This document shows, in pieces, positions 25,315-34,800 of a DNA stretch of 64,000 nt. Made by a program: the position numbers and the translations under genes. The notes below the pieces were generated by a model. It did not search any database. It saw only the letters and a program-made list of their open reading frames with translations, and was not told where the DNA came from. Source of the stretch: Pseudacidobacterium ailaaui (lineage in GTDB: Bacteria; Acidobacteriota; Terriglobia; Terriglobales; Acidobacteriaceae); contig NZ_JIAL01000001.1 in the NCBI RefSeq assembly GCF_000688455.1, positions 434,001 through 498,000 on the forward strand, in the 5' to 3' direction. Every line of letters begins with the position of its first letter. The stretch's first letter is position 1.

Positions 25315-26184
25315 ATGGCCGATACACCTGTAAGGACCTTCTACTATCATGCCGACGCGAATGCGATCGGAGGCTATATCACTCGTCCCTTTCAGGGATT
25401 TGTTCCGTCCCATACCTCGGTATCGCTGCCCATCGTCGGCGGTTTCATCCAGAAACAGCGGACTGGACGTAAATGGAAAAACATTGTCAGCTATACCAGT
25501 GAAAGCACTCATGTCTCCGGCAGCCGCAAGGACGAGGCCAGCGGCGGCCCCTGGACCACGCAGGTCAGCACGACCATTGAAGGTCTGAATATCCTGGATG
25601 TCATCACTGCCGACCGCATCGTGGCCCAGCTCTCCGTGGCACACCCTGCCGATGGACGCCAGCCCACACTAGCGCTCGTGGGGTCACAGTTTATCAACCT
25701 CCGCATCAGCGGCACGCCGATTGAACCGCTTATCAAGTATGATTTCTTTACCGATCATGACAGCTCCGCGGAAGAAGACCCCAAAAATCGCTATCCCAAG
25801 CGGCCATGGCTTGAGCAGGAAAAGTTCCTGGAAAAGGTCCAGGCGCAGAAGGTTGGCGTGAAAGACAGCTATGCCAGGAAATATGACGGTGCGCCGCTTC
25901 CTGACTGGATCCGGCACCATTTTCACGATTCAGATACAGGTTTGAAGGGCAGAGACTTCGTCGTATGTTCTCTGATAGACCAGTTGCCGGCCATTCCGAA
26001 TTTTCCAGGAGTGATCTGTGGAAATGGGATCTACGTTCCCGGCTTCGGCAAGGTATTTTTTGCAGAGCTCGTCGTCACCAACCACCAGTTCCGGCTTTCC
26101 ATGGTGCGTGCGCAGCTCGGATCACCAGTCAGCGGCGCAGTCACTGTGGCCACCGCAAGCTCAAATGGACATACTTATCCGTAA
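25315..26184 (+). CDS. Hypothetical protein, choice-of-anchor-P-like beta-sandwich
   Basis: A 289-residue protein that I do not recognise with certainty. There is no signal peptide or membrane helix. The stretch TTIEGLNILDVITADRIVAQ followed by HPADGRQPTLALVGSQFINLR resembles the conserved core of 'choice-of-anchor P' beta-sandwich proteins (inference from pattern). The second half has acidic, polar sequence (YDFFTDHDSSAEEDPKNRYP) and a Gly-rich strand (GVICGNGIYVPGFGKVFF). It sits between the anti-sigma factor and the TPR-CHAT gene and may be a partner or substrate of one of them. The start at 25315 (MADTPVRT) is the natural first ATG 30 bp after the anti-sigma gene. Confidence 0.7.
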   Translation: MADTPVRTFYYHADANAIGGYITRPFQGFVPSHTSVSLPIVGGFIQKQRTGRKWKNIVSYTSESTHVSGSRKDEASGGPWTTQVSTTIEGLNILDVITADRIVAQLSVAHPADGRQPTLALVGSQFINLRISGTPIEPLIKYDFFTDHDSSAEEDPKNRYPKRPWLEQEKFLEKVQAQKVGVKDSYARKYDGAPLPDWIRHHFHDSDTGLKGRDFVVCSLIDQLPAIPNFPGVICGNGIYVPGFGKVFFAELVVTNHQFRLSMVRAQLGSPVSGAVTVATASSNGHTYP

Positions 26185-28097
26185 GTTTAAGCCTGCTGCT
26201 CTGGTTGTCTCCGGGTTGCGGAAGATTCAACTCCCGTGACCCTGAAGCTGAATTGAGGGCCATCGAACGCCTGGGGCTTCATGGAGACCTGGCCGAAGCC
26301 CAGAAGCGGGCGCATTTGGCTGGCCTTCGCTTCTCTCATCATTTTCCGGTCTGGGCCTGGCGCTTCCATCTGGTCGAGGCCCAGATGCTGTTTCTCCAGG
26401 GACATAATTCTGAAAGTCTTGCAGTCCTCTCTCAGGACCCTCCGCCCCCATCCAGCACGTCTGACCTGACCATACAGCAATCGATGCTCCGCGCCATGAT
26501 TTTTGCGCGTATGGGCCAGATGGACCAGGCCGATGCTGCCCTCCGCACTGCGGAGCTGGCACTTGAGCAGCACCCTTCTAAGCTGATGGGCGAGTTTTAC
26601 CGGGCACGCGGCGTAGTCGACGTGGAAAAAGACGATCTGGACCACGCCGACAAGATGTTCCGACAGAGTCTGATCTTCGCTCGACAGCAAAACGACCGCT
26701 TTCTTCTCGCTTCTGCGCTGTTGAATGTTGGCGTGATCGCACTCCAGCGCGAACATTACGACCAGGCGCTTGCGTGGTCGCAGCAGGCGTCAGATGCTGC
26801 CCGGGAAATCGGCGCCAGCCTGATTGAGGAAAGGGCCGAAGGCAACATCGCCTGGGCGGATTATCAGCTTGGTAATTTTGAAGAAGCACTGGACCGGTTC
26901 CAGTCAGCCAGGAAACAGGCCGAGATCCTGGGGTCTTCCTATGACCGGATTGAATGGCTGAATGACAGCGGCCTGGCCCTCTATCGGATGGGGCGCCTTT
27001 CCGAGGCAGAGGGCTGCTATCAGGAGGCCTTTAAGATTGCAGAAAAGACCAAGAACCAGCAAGAAATCATTGATGCACACATCTCTCTTTCTCTGCTCTA
27101 CCTACAGATCGGCAATCTGGAAAGTGCAGCGCGTCACACGAATGCCGCCCTGGCGCTGGCCACATCCTCGGGTCGCACTTCAGACCAGGAGGAAGCGGCC
27201 TTCTCCAAGGCCCTGATTGAGATACATCAGGGAGACACGCAAACGGCTTTGCGTTTGCTGAAAAATCTTGACCATGGCGTCGCGCTTTCTCCCTCCCTGC
27301 GCTGGCAAGTGCAGCTGGCATTCGCCGATGTTCTGGACCGCATGGACCAGCCGCTGCTGGCAGACCAGTACTTTCGCAATGCCATCTTTACGTTTGAAGC
27401 GCAACGTGCCACCCTGAAGCGCGAGGAATCAAAGCTCCCCTTCTCTACAAATGCGAAAGAACTTTATGGTGAGTACATCCGTTTTCTCGTCCATCACAGA
27501 CGCACGGAAGAGGCGCTTTTCTGGCTCGACCTGGGACGAGCGCGCACCCTGGAAGAAGGCCTGGGAATCGCCTCTCCGGATTTCAGGTCCGCGACCCAGC
27601 GATCATTCCAGGCGCGTGACATTGCCCGCAGACTGAATGCCACAATCCTGGTCTATCGTGTCTCTTCCCCGGAATCCTATCTTTGGGCCATCACTCCATC
27701 AGGCACCCATTTCTTCCGGCTTCCCGCAGAAAAAGAGATCAACGCCCACATCAGAAAATATCAGCAAGCCATTCTTGAATCGAGGGACACATTGGCGGAC
27801 GCCTATGCTGAGGGCCTGGATTTATACAACATTTTAGTGGCCCCGGCCCAAAAGTTTATTCAGAAACAATCGCCTGTCTTCATCGTGCCCGACGGCAACC
27901 TGGCTACATTCAATTTTGAAACCCTGCTGGCGCCCGGAGGTGGACTCCATTTCTGGATTGAAGATGCGGTCATCACAGTGGCCAGTTCACTGAAGCTGCT
28001 CTCGGCTTTTCGTCCGGAACTGCATACTCATACCCCCAAAAAACTGCTTATCGTTGGCGATCCAATTTCTCCGGACGAAAAATTCCCCCCTTGCTGA
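26165..28097 (+). pseudogene. TPR-CHAT protease lipoprotein, N-terminal part, frame broken at both ends
   Basis: The coding frame shows a lipoprotein signal (SLSLLLWLSPGC), about 400 residues of tetratricopeptide repeats (ADAALRTAELALEQHP; FLLASALLNVGVIALQREHY; GLALYRMGRLSEAEGCYQEA) and the first half of a CHAT domain (FIVPDGNLATFNFETLLAPG; KKLLIVGDP), then stops at 28097. No ATG, GTG or TTG lies in this frame near the signal peptide. The ATG at 26165 is one base out of frame, and removing one A near 26180 would give MDILIRSLSLLLWLSPGC. At the 3' end one added C in the C6 run 28085-28090 would join it to the next fragment. Either a decaying gene, sequencing error or recoding. The frame also runs upstream to an ATG at 25965 inside the preceding gene, which is not credible. 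Confidence 0.75.
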
Positions 28098-28651
28098 ATG
28101 CCGGAATTGAGGTCGGAAGTATCGCCAGTCATTTTCCCGCCAGCGCGGAAACCGTCCTCACACAAAGGCAGGCTGTCCCTTCGGCATACCTGCGCAGTGA
28201 TCCCTCGCAATTTGCCTTCATTCATTTCGTGGCGCATGGCACCAGCAGCAGCGAGCAGCCATTGGATTCAGCTATCGTGCTGTCGCGTGAATCCTCTGAC
28301 CCAGATTCATACAAACTTTATGCTCGCGAGATTGTCCAGCATCCGCTCCATGCGGACATGGTGACCATCTCAGCCTGCTATGGATCGGGCTCGCGTATCT
28401 ATGGCGGCGAGGGTCTGGTGGGACTCTCCTGGGCCTTTCTTCGCGCTGGCGCGCATTACGTCGTTGGTTCCTTGTGGCAGGCCAGCGATGCTGCCGCTCC
28501 ACAGCTGATGGACCGCTTGTATCAGGAACTCGCCAAAGGCCGCCCGCCAGACCTGGCCCTGCGAGAGGCCAAGCTGTCTCTACTTCATTCGCAGAGCATT
28601 TTCAGAAAACCTCTCTACTGGGCCACCTTTCAGCTTTATGGCGGATCCTGA
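28091..28651 (+). pseudogene. CHAT protease domain, C-terminal catalytic fragment
   Basis: The continuation of the CHAT (caspase HetF associated with TPRs) domain in the next reading frame, 186 codons. It carries both catalytic residues: His in FIHFVAHGTSSS (about H49) and Cys in VTISACYGSGSRIYGGEGLV (about C96), followed by LSWAFLRAGAHYVVGSLWQA, all typical of CHAT. So the enzyme is intact except for the frame break in the C run just before it. There is no ribosome site of its own, only a TTG at 28091. If the two parts are joined, the protein would be about 820 residues, a periplasmic-side lipoprotein peptidase. Confidence 0.8.
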
Positions 28652-28954
28652 CGCAGCCTTTGTCCCTCTCTTTGCCCTGAAGCAGAGGCCCTCCAGAATC
28701 AGAAGAACAGGCAACTGCGTCCGTTGCATTTTCTACCGCAAGACAATTTGGCAAGCAGCCACTTTTGGCCTGAAGGCATCTTTATCAAACAAACCATACT
28801 GGCATTTTGAGCGTTTGCTGCAACGTTGAACATGATGCATACACTATTTGAACAAAATAAGATTGCGTTCCCCCTACTCTGTTTTGTTGTTGGATTCAAT
28901 CACTGCCTGGCTTCTCTTTACTCGAACGGGACCACCAAAAGTTAAGGAAAAGAG
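28652..28954. other. Intergenic stretch before a small gene
   Basis: 303 bp with lower GC toward its right end and no convincing frame of more than 60 codons. The part 28826-28950 is AT-rich (TTGAAC twice, at about 28826 and 28847) and probably contains the promoter of the small gene at 28955, but no clean -35/-10 pair was found. No repeat or tRNA is visible. Confidence 0.5.
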
Positions 28955-29131
28955 ATGTCAGTCCGCCGTAAAGAAAATCTCCTGAAGGATCCAGTGTTCT
29001 CAGAACCCATGTGTTTTGCAGCGCAGGATGCTAACGACTGCTCCGCCCGCTGCCCCAGCCTGGAAAGCGAGCCTCTCCTCGTGGACCAGGTGCTGCGATT
29101 TCTGGAACAGTACGGATATTCAGCTGCGTAA
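28955..29131 (+). CDS. Unrecognised small protein, 58 residues
   Basis: An ATG at 28955 preceded by AAGGAAAAGAG opens a 58-codon frame (MSVRRKENLLKDPV... ending EQYGYSAA) that stops at 29131, 4 bp before the stop of the convergent TPR gene. It is polar, has three cysteines (one DCSARC pair-like motif) and a helical end (LLVDQVLRFLEQYGY), with no signal peptide or membrane helix. I know no family. The ribosome site and snug fit between neighbours support a real gene, but its shortness leaves doubt. It lies directly after the CHAT gene and could belong to that cluster. Confidence 0.45.
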   Translation: MSVRRKENLLKDPVFSEPMCFAAQDANDCSARCPSLESEPLLVDQVLRFLEQYGYSAA

Positions 29132-29134
29132 GAG

Positions 29135-30094
29135 TCATTGCGGCTGATAAGGCTGAGGGGCCAGTCTGCGGGACTGGTCCTTACGGGAATTCTGTTCGTC
29201 CGCAAGTTGGACAGCCACCGCCAGCTCCTTTTCCGACTCCTCTTTTCTCCCCAGTTTGGCCAGGGTAAGACCACGATAATAATGTGCGGTCTGGAAATCC
29301 GGAGCGTACTGCACGGCCTTTTCCAGGTCCTCTTCCGCCTCCGCATACTGCTTTGCCCGAAAAGCAAGGACCCCCAGCCCTGTCCAGGCCCCGGCGTGGG
29401 TAGGATCAAAGGCGAGGGCCTCCTGATATTCCTTCCGTGCCTCCTCGATATTTCCAGCCTCACGGGCAATTTCTCCCAGTCGGTAATAAGACTCGGCCTG
29501 CTTTGGCTGCAACTCAATGGACTTCACAAACTGTTCCTTCGCTTCGTCCGTGCGTTGCAGCATCTGCAATAGAAGACCATAGCCATAATGTGCCGTTGCA
29601 TCGTCCGGACGCAGTGCCAGATATCGCTTCCACGCCTCCTCGGATGCCTGCATCTGGTTTACATCCATCTTGATACGCGCAGTAGCATACAGTGTCTTCA
29701 GATCGTCCGGTCGCAAACGGCCAGCCTCGGTCACAGCAGCATCGGCGTCGTGATACAGCTTCATGGACTCTTCCTGAATGCCCAGATCCAGAAGCAATTC
29801 CGGATCATCCGGCACCCAGTATCTGGCACGAAGCAGATAGGCCAGTGCCAGCTCATTCTGTCTGTTTCTGCGGGCCTTCAGCGCTTCGGCAATTCCTGTC
29901 TGGACCTCGCCCTTGCGGGCATCTGCATCCTGCGGGTTTGCCTTTAGCGCCGCCTCATATGCATCCATCTGCGTGCTTTGCGGGCTGGCGGCAGCGTCCG
30001 TCTGCGCCTGGAGCGCGAAAACGAGGAAGCCGCCGCCCAACAGGGCGACCATTGCATATTTTGGAAGATTCCGGGCAGATGCAAGCAGACACAT
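29135..30094 (-). CDS. Exported TPR-repeat protein
   Basis: A 319-residue protein with an N-terminal hydrophobic segment (MVALLGGGFLVFALQAQT), either a signal peptide or an anchor. The rest is made of about seven tetratricopeptide repeats such as DAAVTEAGRLRPDDLKTLYA, TAHYGYGLLLQMLQRTDEAK, AESYYRLGEIAREAGNIEEA and GAWTGLGVLAFRAKQYAEAE. The C-terminus is basic and Pro/Gln-rich. TPR proteins act as scaffolds; no enzyme domain is present. It is divergent from another TPR gene with only 24 bp between starts, so the pair is probably co-regulated. Confidence 0.8.
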   Translation of the reverse strand: MCLLASARNLPKYAMVALLGGGFLVFALQAQTDAAASPQSTQMDAYEAALKANPQDADARKGEVQTGIAEALKARRNRQNELALAYLLRARYWVPDDPELLLDLGIQEESMKLYHDADAAVTEAGRLRPDDLKTLYATARIKMDVNQMQASEEAWKRYLALRPDDATAHYGYGLLLQMLQRTDEAKEQFVKSIELQPKQAESYYRLGEIAREAGNIEEARKEYQEALAFDPTHAGAWTGLGVLAFRAKQYAEAEEDLEKAVQYAPDFQTAHYYRGLTLAKLGRKEESEKELAVAVQLADEQNSRKDQSRRLAPQPYQPQ

Positions 30095-30118
30095 AGCTGT
30101 TTCCCATATTATGTCTGC

Positions 30119-31237
30119 GTGGCCCTACGATTGTCTTTCGCCTTTCTCATCTGCTTCATGACCGCATCGGGAACGCTTGCAGCGCAGGACGCCCAGGTGG
30201 TGCAGTACCTCCGTTCCGGCTCTGAGGCCATGCGGCAGGGCAACGCCAAGGAGGCAGAAAAGGACTTCCGGATGGCGATTGCTGCAGCTCCACAATTCGC
30301 TCCGGCCCAGCTTGACCTTGGGCTCGCACTGCTACGCGAAGGCAATCCGGAAGAGGCCATTGCCGCATTGAACAAAGCCATTGCACTGGACCCTACATCG
30401 CAGGGCGCACATCTGTTCCTGGGCATCGCCGAATACCAGCGCGGCCATCTGGATGCTGCCCGGACGGCGCTGAAGCAGGAGGTTGCGCAATATCCTCATA
30501 GCGTCGAAGCACTCACATGGCTGGGCATCATTGAGCTTGCTGCAGGCCACGCGGATGCGGCCACAGCGCCGCTCGACGAAGCTGCAAAGCTCTCCCCCGA
30601 TGATGTAAACGTACTCGACTACCGCGGCCGCGCGCACAGTCTTGTCGCGGCTGAAAGCTATGCCCATATGCGTGAACTCGATCCGGACTCCTGGCATGTG
30701 CATCGGGCCCTGGGACAGACCTATGCAGACATGGGTAATCCTCAGGCGGCCATCAAGGAGTACCAGGCGGCGCTTGCAAAACAACCCAACAACGCAGATT
30801 TATACGAGGCCCTGGGCGCGGAATATCAAAAGCTGAGCCAGTTCCAGCAGGCCGAGCAGGCCTATGAGAACGAGTTGAAGCTCAGCCCAGACAACCCGGT
30901 GGCCCTCTATAACCTAGGCCGTATCGAGGTGGAAAACGGTGACCCTTCCAAAGGAGTCGCCTTGCTTCGCAAAGCGGTCCCCATGCTTCAGCAACCCTCT
31001 CCGGGCGAATACTATCTTGGGCTTGGCCTGGAAAAGCTGGGCAAAGACGAGGAGTCCATTGAGTGGCTGGAAAAAAGCCTTGCCGGCAATCCTTCCAGCT
31101 TTATTCGGCAGGGGGCATATTTTCTGCTTGCCCGCCTCTATCAACGCCAGCACCGCCCTGAAGATGCAAGCCGTGCGCTCGCTGCTCTGAAGCAGCTCAA
31201 GGCGCAGCAACAATTGCAAAATGCTCCGGCACGATAG
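30119..31237 (+). CDS. Secreted TPR-repeat protein
   Basis: A 372-residue protein. The GTG at 30119 (VALRLSFAFLICFMTASGTLAAQ) gives a signal peptide with cleavage after AAQ; an earlier in-frame ATG at 29978 lies inside the divergent gene and is rejected. TATTAT at 30107-30112 is 6 nt before the GTG, so the mRNA may be leaderless. About nine TPR units follow (APAQLDLGLALLREGNPEEA; AHLFLGIAEYQRGHLDAART; ADLYEALGAEYQKLSQFQQA). No catalytic domain is seen; a periplasmic scaffold role is inferred. Confidence 0.82.
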   Translation: MALRLSFAFLICFMTASGTLAAQDAQVVQYLRSGSEAMRQGNAKEAEKDFRMAIAAAPQFAPAQLDLGLALLREGNPEEAIAALNKAIALDPTSQGAHLFLGIAEYQRGHLDAARTALKQEVAQYPHSVEALTWLGIIELAAGHADAATAPLDEAAKLSPDDVNVLDYRGRAHSLVAAESYAHMRELDPDSWHVHRALGQTYADMGNPQAAIKEYQAALAKQPNNADLYEALGAEYQKLSQFQQAEQAYENELKLSPDNPVALYNLGRIEVENGDPSKGVALLRKAVPMLQQPSPGEYYLGLGLEKLGKDEESIEWLEKSLAGNPSSFIRQGAYFLLARLYQRQHRPEDASRALAALKQLKAQQQLQNAPAR

Positions 31238-31266
31238 CGCGCTCGGCTAGTATCAACGGTATGGCT

Positions 31267-31725
31267 TTAAGGATGATGCTCTTGCCGCTGCGGAAGAGCG
31301 TCCCAGCCTGCTGCCATGCGCTCTTTCAAAATGCAGCGGTCCATCACGACGCGGATACCCGCATTTTCCGCCCTTTGGGCCGCTTCGTGATGGATCACAC
31401 CTTCCTGGAGCCACAAGCTGGGAATTCGTAGCCGGATGGTCTCCTCGACCACTTCAGGCACAAATTCCGGCGCACGGAAAACATTCACCAGATCGATCCT
31501 GCCCACACTCGCATACGCAGCCTCAATCGTAGGATATGCTTTTTCCCCCAGAGAGCTCTTGATCTGCGGATTGACTGGGACAATCCGGTATCCACGGCTT
31601 TGCATGAAGCGCGAAACCCCATAGCTTGCTCGCCCCTCTTTATCGGAAAGTCCGACGACTGCAATCGTCCTGGCATTTTCAAGAATTTCCCGGATCACAA
31701 AAGGTTCATTCATTGCAATTTCCAT
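31267..31725 (-). CDS. CoA-binding domain protein (YccU-like)
   Basis: A 152-residue Rossmann-fold protein of the CoA_binding_2 family. It begins FVIREILENARTIAVVGLSD, where the GLSDKEGRASYGV loop binds nucleotide, and has VNPQIKSSLGEKAYPTIEAA and IPSLWLQEGVIHHEAAQRAE. Related proteins bind CoA but their role is not known. Two in-frame ATGs (31725 and 31713) are possible; neither has a clear ribosome site, and I use the first. It lies convergent to the TPR gene and 97 bp downstream of the TonB receptor, separated by a terminator. Confidence 0.85.
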   Translation of the reverse strand: MEIAMNEPFVIREILENARTIAVVGLSDKEGRASYGVSRFMQSRGYRIVPVNPQIKSSLGEKAYPTIEAAYASVGRIDLVNVFRAPEFVPEVVEETIRLRIPSLWLQEGVIHHEAAQRAENAGIRVVMDRCILKERMAAGWDALPQRQEHHP

Positions 31726-31773
31726 TATGCCGGAAAAGCCATTTCGTCCGGCTGGGTCCTTTTTCAAACAAAA

Positions 31774-31804
31774 AAGCAGAGAGACCATCTGGGTCTCTCT
31801 GCTT
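31774..31804 (-). terminator. Intrinsic terminator of the TonB receptor gene
   Basis: AAGCAGAGAGACC (31774-31786) and GGTCTCTCTGCTT (31792-31804) form a perfect 13-bp stem with a 5-nt loop. On the minus strand the hairpin is followed by TTTTTTG. It lies 18 bp after the receptor stop at 31822. Confidence 0.9.
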
Positions 31805-31821
31805 CCTGGATCGAAGACAAA

Positions 31822-34800
31822 TCAGAAAGTGTATTTCAGCGACAGCTCTACAATGCGGTTGTACCCAGCTCCTGAATATGCCGCCTTCTGGTTCATCACC
31901 CCCCACAGGTCGGTCGAGGCCAGCCCCAGCGTACTTGCATCCGTAGTGAAGGTATGGCCGCGGTCCGGCGTGTTGTACTTGAGGGTCAGCAGATTGTTGC
32001 CACTGAAGCCCCACAGCGGATGGTTCATGAAGTTGAAGGCCGAGGCCCGGAACTGGACCTTCTGGCGCTCTGTAATACTGAAGGTCTTGTAAACGCTCAG
32101 GTCAGAGTCGGTGTACCACGGTCCGTTCAGATAAGGGTGGAACTGCCGTACTCCCTGCTGGCCGATCTGCGGCGCGCTGAAGCAGGAAAGGTTCAGTAAC
32201 TGGTGCGAGCGCAGCCCACTGCGTGGATCGCAGGTGGCAATCGGCAGAATCGCATTCGCATCGGTGCCGAACCATGTCTTCGAGGTCAGTTGCTCGGTGT
32301 TTCCGTTTGCGTCTTTTCCGTAGATGGTCAACCCCAGGTTCTGCGAAGAGTTGGACTGAAGGTTCCCACCAGATTGGAATGTGTTGATCCCCGAAATGGT
32401 CCAACCGTTGGCAATGCCCTTCATCAGCAGAAAGCCGCCATGGTACACGCTGCCCAGATCGTATGCCCAGGAGGCATTGAAGACCTGCGGGCGATCAATG
32501 GCGAGGATGCCATAGTTGCCATGCACATGAAACGCATCCAGTGTGCTGCTAATGATACCCATCGACTTGGACCACGTGTAGTTGAAGTCGAAGGACAGGC
32601 GTCCGCTCTGTTTGAGCCATGCCACCTGCAGGCCGTGGTAGTTGGAATATCCGGTGTGTTCATGCACCGTCACCGAGTTGGTGCCATAACCATAGCAGGC
32701 GCCGCTTGCCGTGCAGCCAGAATATGGCATGTAGTCGGCCAGAGAGTAAGAGCCAGTATTGTCCGGATCGGCTGGTGCGGCCGCTCCCGTCACCGGGTCG
32801 GCCTTAAACAGTCCTCCAACCGGAATCTTGTTCAGGTTCGAGAACTCAGACCCGCCGATGCCGGAACCATCCGTCTGGCCCCCCATGAGAAGATAATCGG
32901 AGCTGTTTCCCACATAGGCCATCTCCAGCATGGTCTTCCATGGAAGCTGCTGATCAACGGTCAGGTTCCAGGAATAGGTCAGCGGCATCCTGTGGTCGTT
33001 GTAGTCCATCGCCGTCACGCTTCCAGCAGGCATGGCGTTGCCCGAAGGCGTCTGCAGCGCAATCTGCGAGAGTGTAATGGCCTGTCCTCCCGGCGAGTTA
33101 TAGCTTTGCATGTTTTGTGATGTGCTCAGAGCACTGGCGCTGGCAGGTTCGTCGTTCCAGCGGTATTCGCCCCAGCCTCCGCGGAAGACAGTGTTTGCAT
33201 TGCCGCTGAAATCATAAGCAAAGCCGAAACGCGGCGAGACATAGGCCCAATCAACTGGCGAACCAGCATTGCGGATGCTCTTGTCGATCGCATGCCAGCG
33301 GATGCCCGGATATTCCACCACCATGCTGCCGGCTGCCTGGTTCGCGGCTACGTCCTGCTGGTAGAGCTGCGGAAGCCAAACAGCAAGTCCGGTGCCCTGT
33401 CGGTCATACCAGCGCCCGATATGGTCAAAGCGGACGCCAAGGTTCAAATTCAGCCTGGAGTTCACATGCCAGTTGTCCATAACATAGCCCGCCGTCGTGC
33501 GATACGCCATGTCCTGCACTGGAACATAATTGTTTTGGCTGAAGGCGCTGGCAATGCCCATTACCAGATTTGCAGTAGGATTGGAGGAGCCAATCTTTGT
33601 ACCAGACGCCACCTGCGACCCGGCCACGTTGTTCGATTCAGGAGAGCTTCCAAAGGAGAGCGCACCATTCGGGTAGGACCACACACCCTGACGATTGCCC
33701 ACCAGTTCGGTAAATGCACCCAGCTTAAACGTGTGTGACCGCCATACCTTCGTCACATTGTCCGCAAACGACGGAATGGCCTTCCGCAACGGATAGCTTC
33801 CTGTTGTCCCGAAAAATGCCGGCTGAGAGATATCAGGAAAGGTCTGCGCCCCAGCACTGTTGATGGAAGGTGCTACCTGCGAGGCGGTGTTATAGACCGT
33901 TGCATATGGATATCCCAGCGCAGACTTATAAATTGCGCTCAGCTTCGAGGGGTTGAACGGACCATCATCCCATCCCCAGCCGAATACGAATTCATTGGTA
34001 AGTGTGGGAGTCAGTACATTGACCAGATTGGCCGTCACGACACGCGATGTATTCGGACTCGTGATGTTCCCGCCTGGATAAGGAATGGAATAAGCAGGTG
34101 TCCACCACACATGCCCGGGAGTGATGAACGTCGTATTGCCTTGCTGATAGGTGGCAAAAAACTTTGTATTGTCATTCAGGTTGTAGTCCACCCGAGCGCG
34201 GAAGACATATCCATTCTGGTCATTCGTAATGGGCTCGATATAGTTATAGCCGCCCGGGGTCGTGGCCGGATTCGCATTCGGCTGCGGAAACATCTTCATC
34301 AGTGCCGACGCGCCGGGGTCCAGATATTTTGCCGGAATCACCCCGCCGGTAATTGGAGTACCATCCGGAGCTGTCGCTCCACTGAGATCATTACACCAGT
34401 TGTTTGCGCTCGAACTGAACCCATTCGGACAAAGCTGGGCATTCCCCTCACCACTGGCAGTAAAGTTGCCCGCCATCATACCCGGGCTGGGGATATACGA
34501 TTCAAAGGGCTGTGACGCCGGCAGGGTCTGCTTGTAATACTCATATCCGGCCCAGAACAGCAACTTATTGTTTGTGTTGAAACTGGTCCCGGGGATCCTG
34601 ACCGGACCGCCGATATTGCCGCCAGGATAGTAATACTCCCCGTCCTGCCGCTGGATGCCGCTGTTGTTGTTCAGCCAGGTGTTGGCATTCAGGGCCGCGT
34701 TGCGTGCGTAGAAATATCCTTCGCCATGAAACTGCGCCGCACCGCTCTTGCTGATGACATTCACAATCGCCGGACCATTTGGGCTGTCGGCGCCAAAAGA

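Noticed and set aside
25965-26164. N-terminal extension of the TPR-CHAT frame
   Set aside because: It would overlap the preceding gene by about 220 bp and place Arg-rich sequence before a lipoprotein signal peptide.
32203-33120. 305-codon plus-strand frame
   Set aside because: Antisense to the TonB receptor barrel, whose sequence is clearly coding; no homologous pattern.
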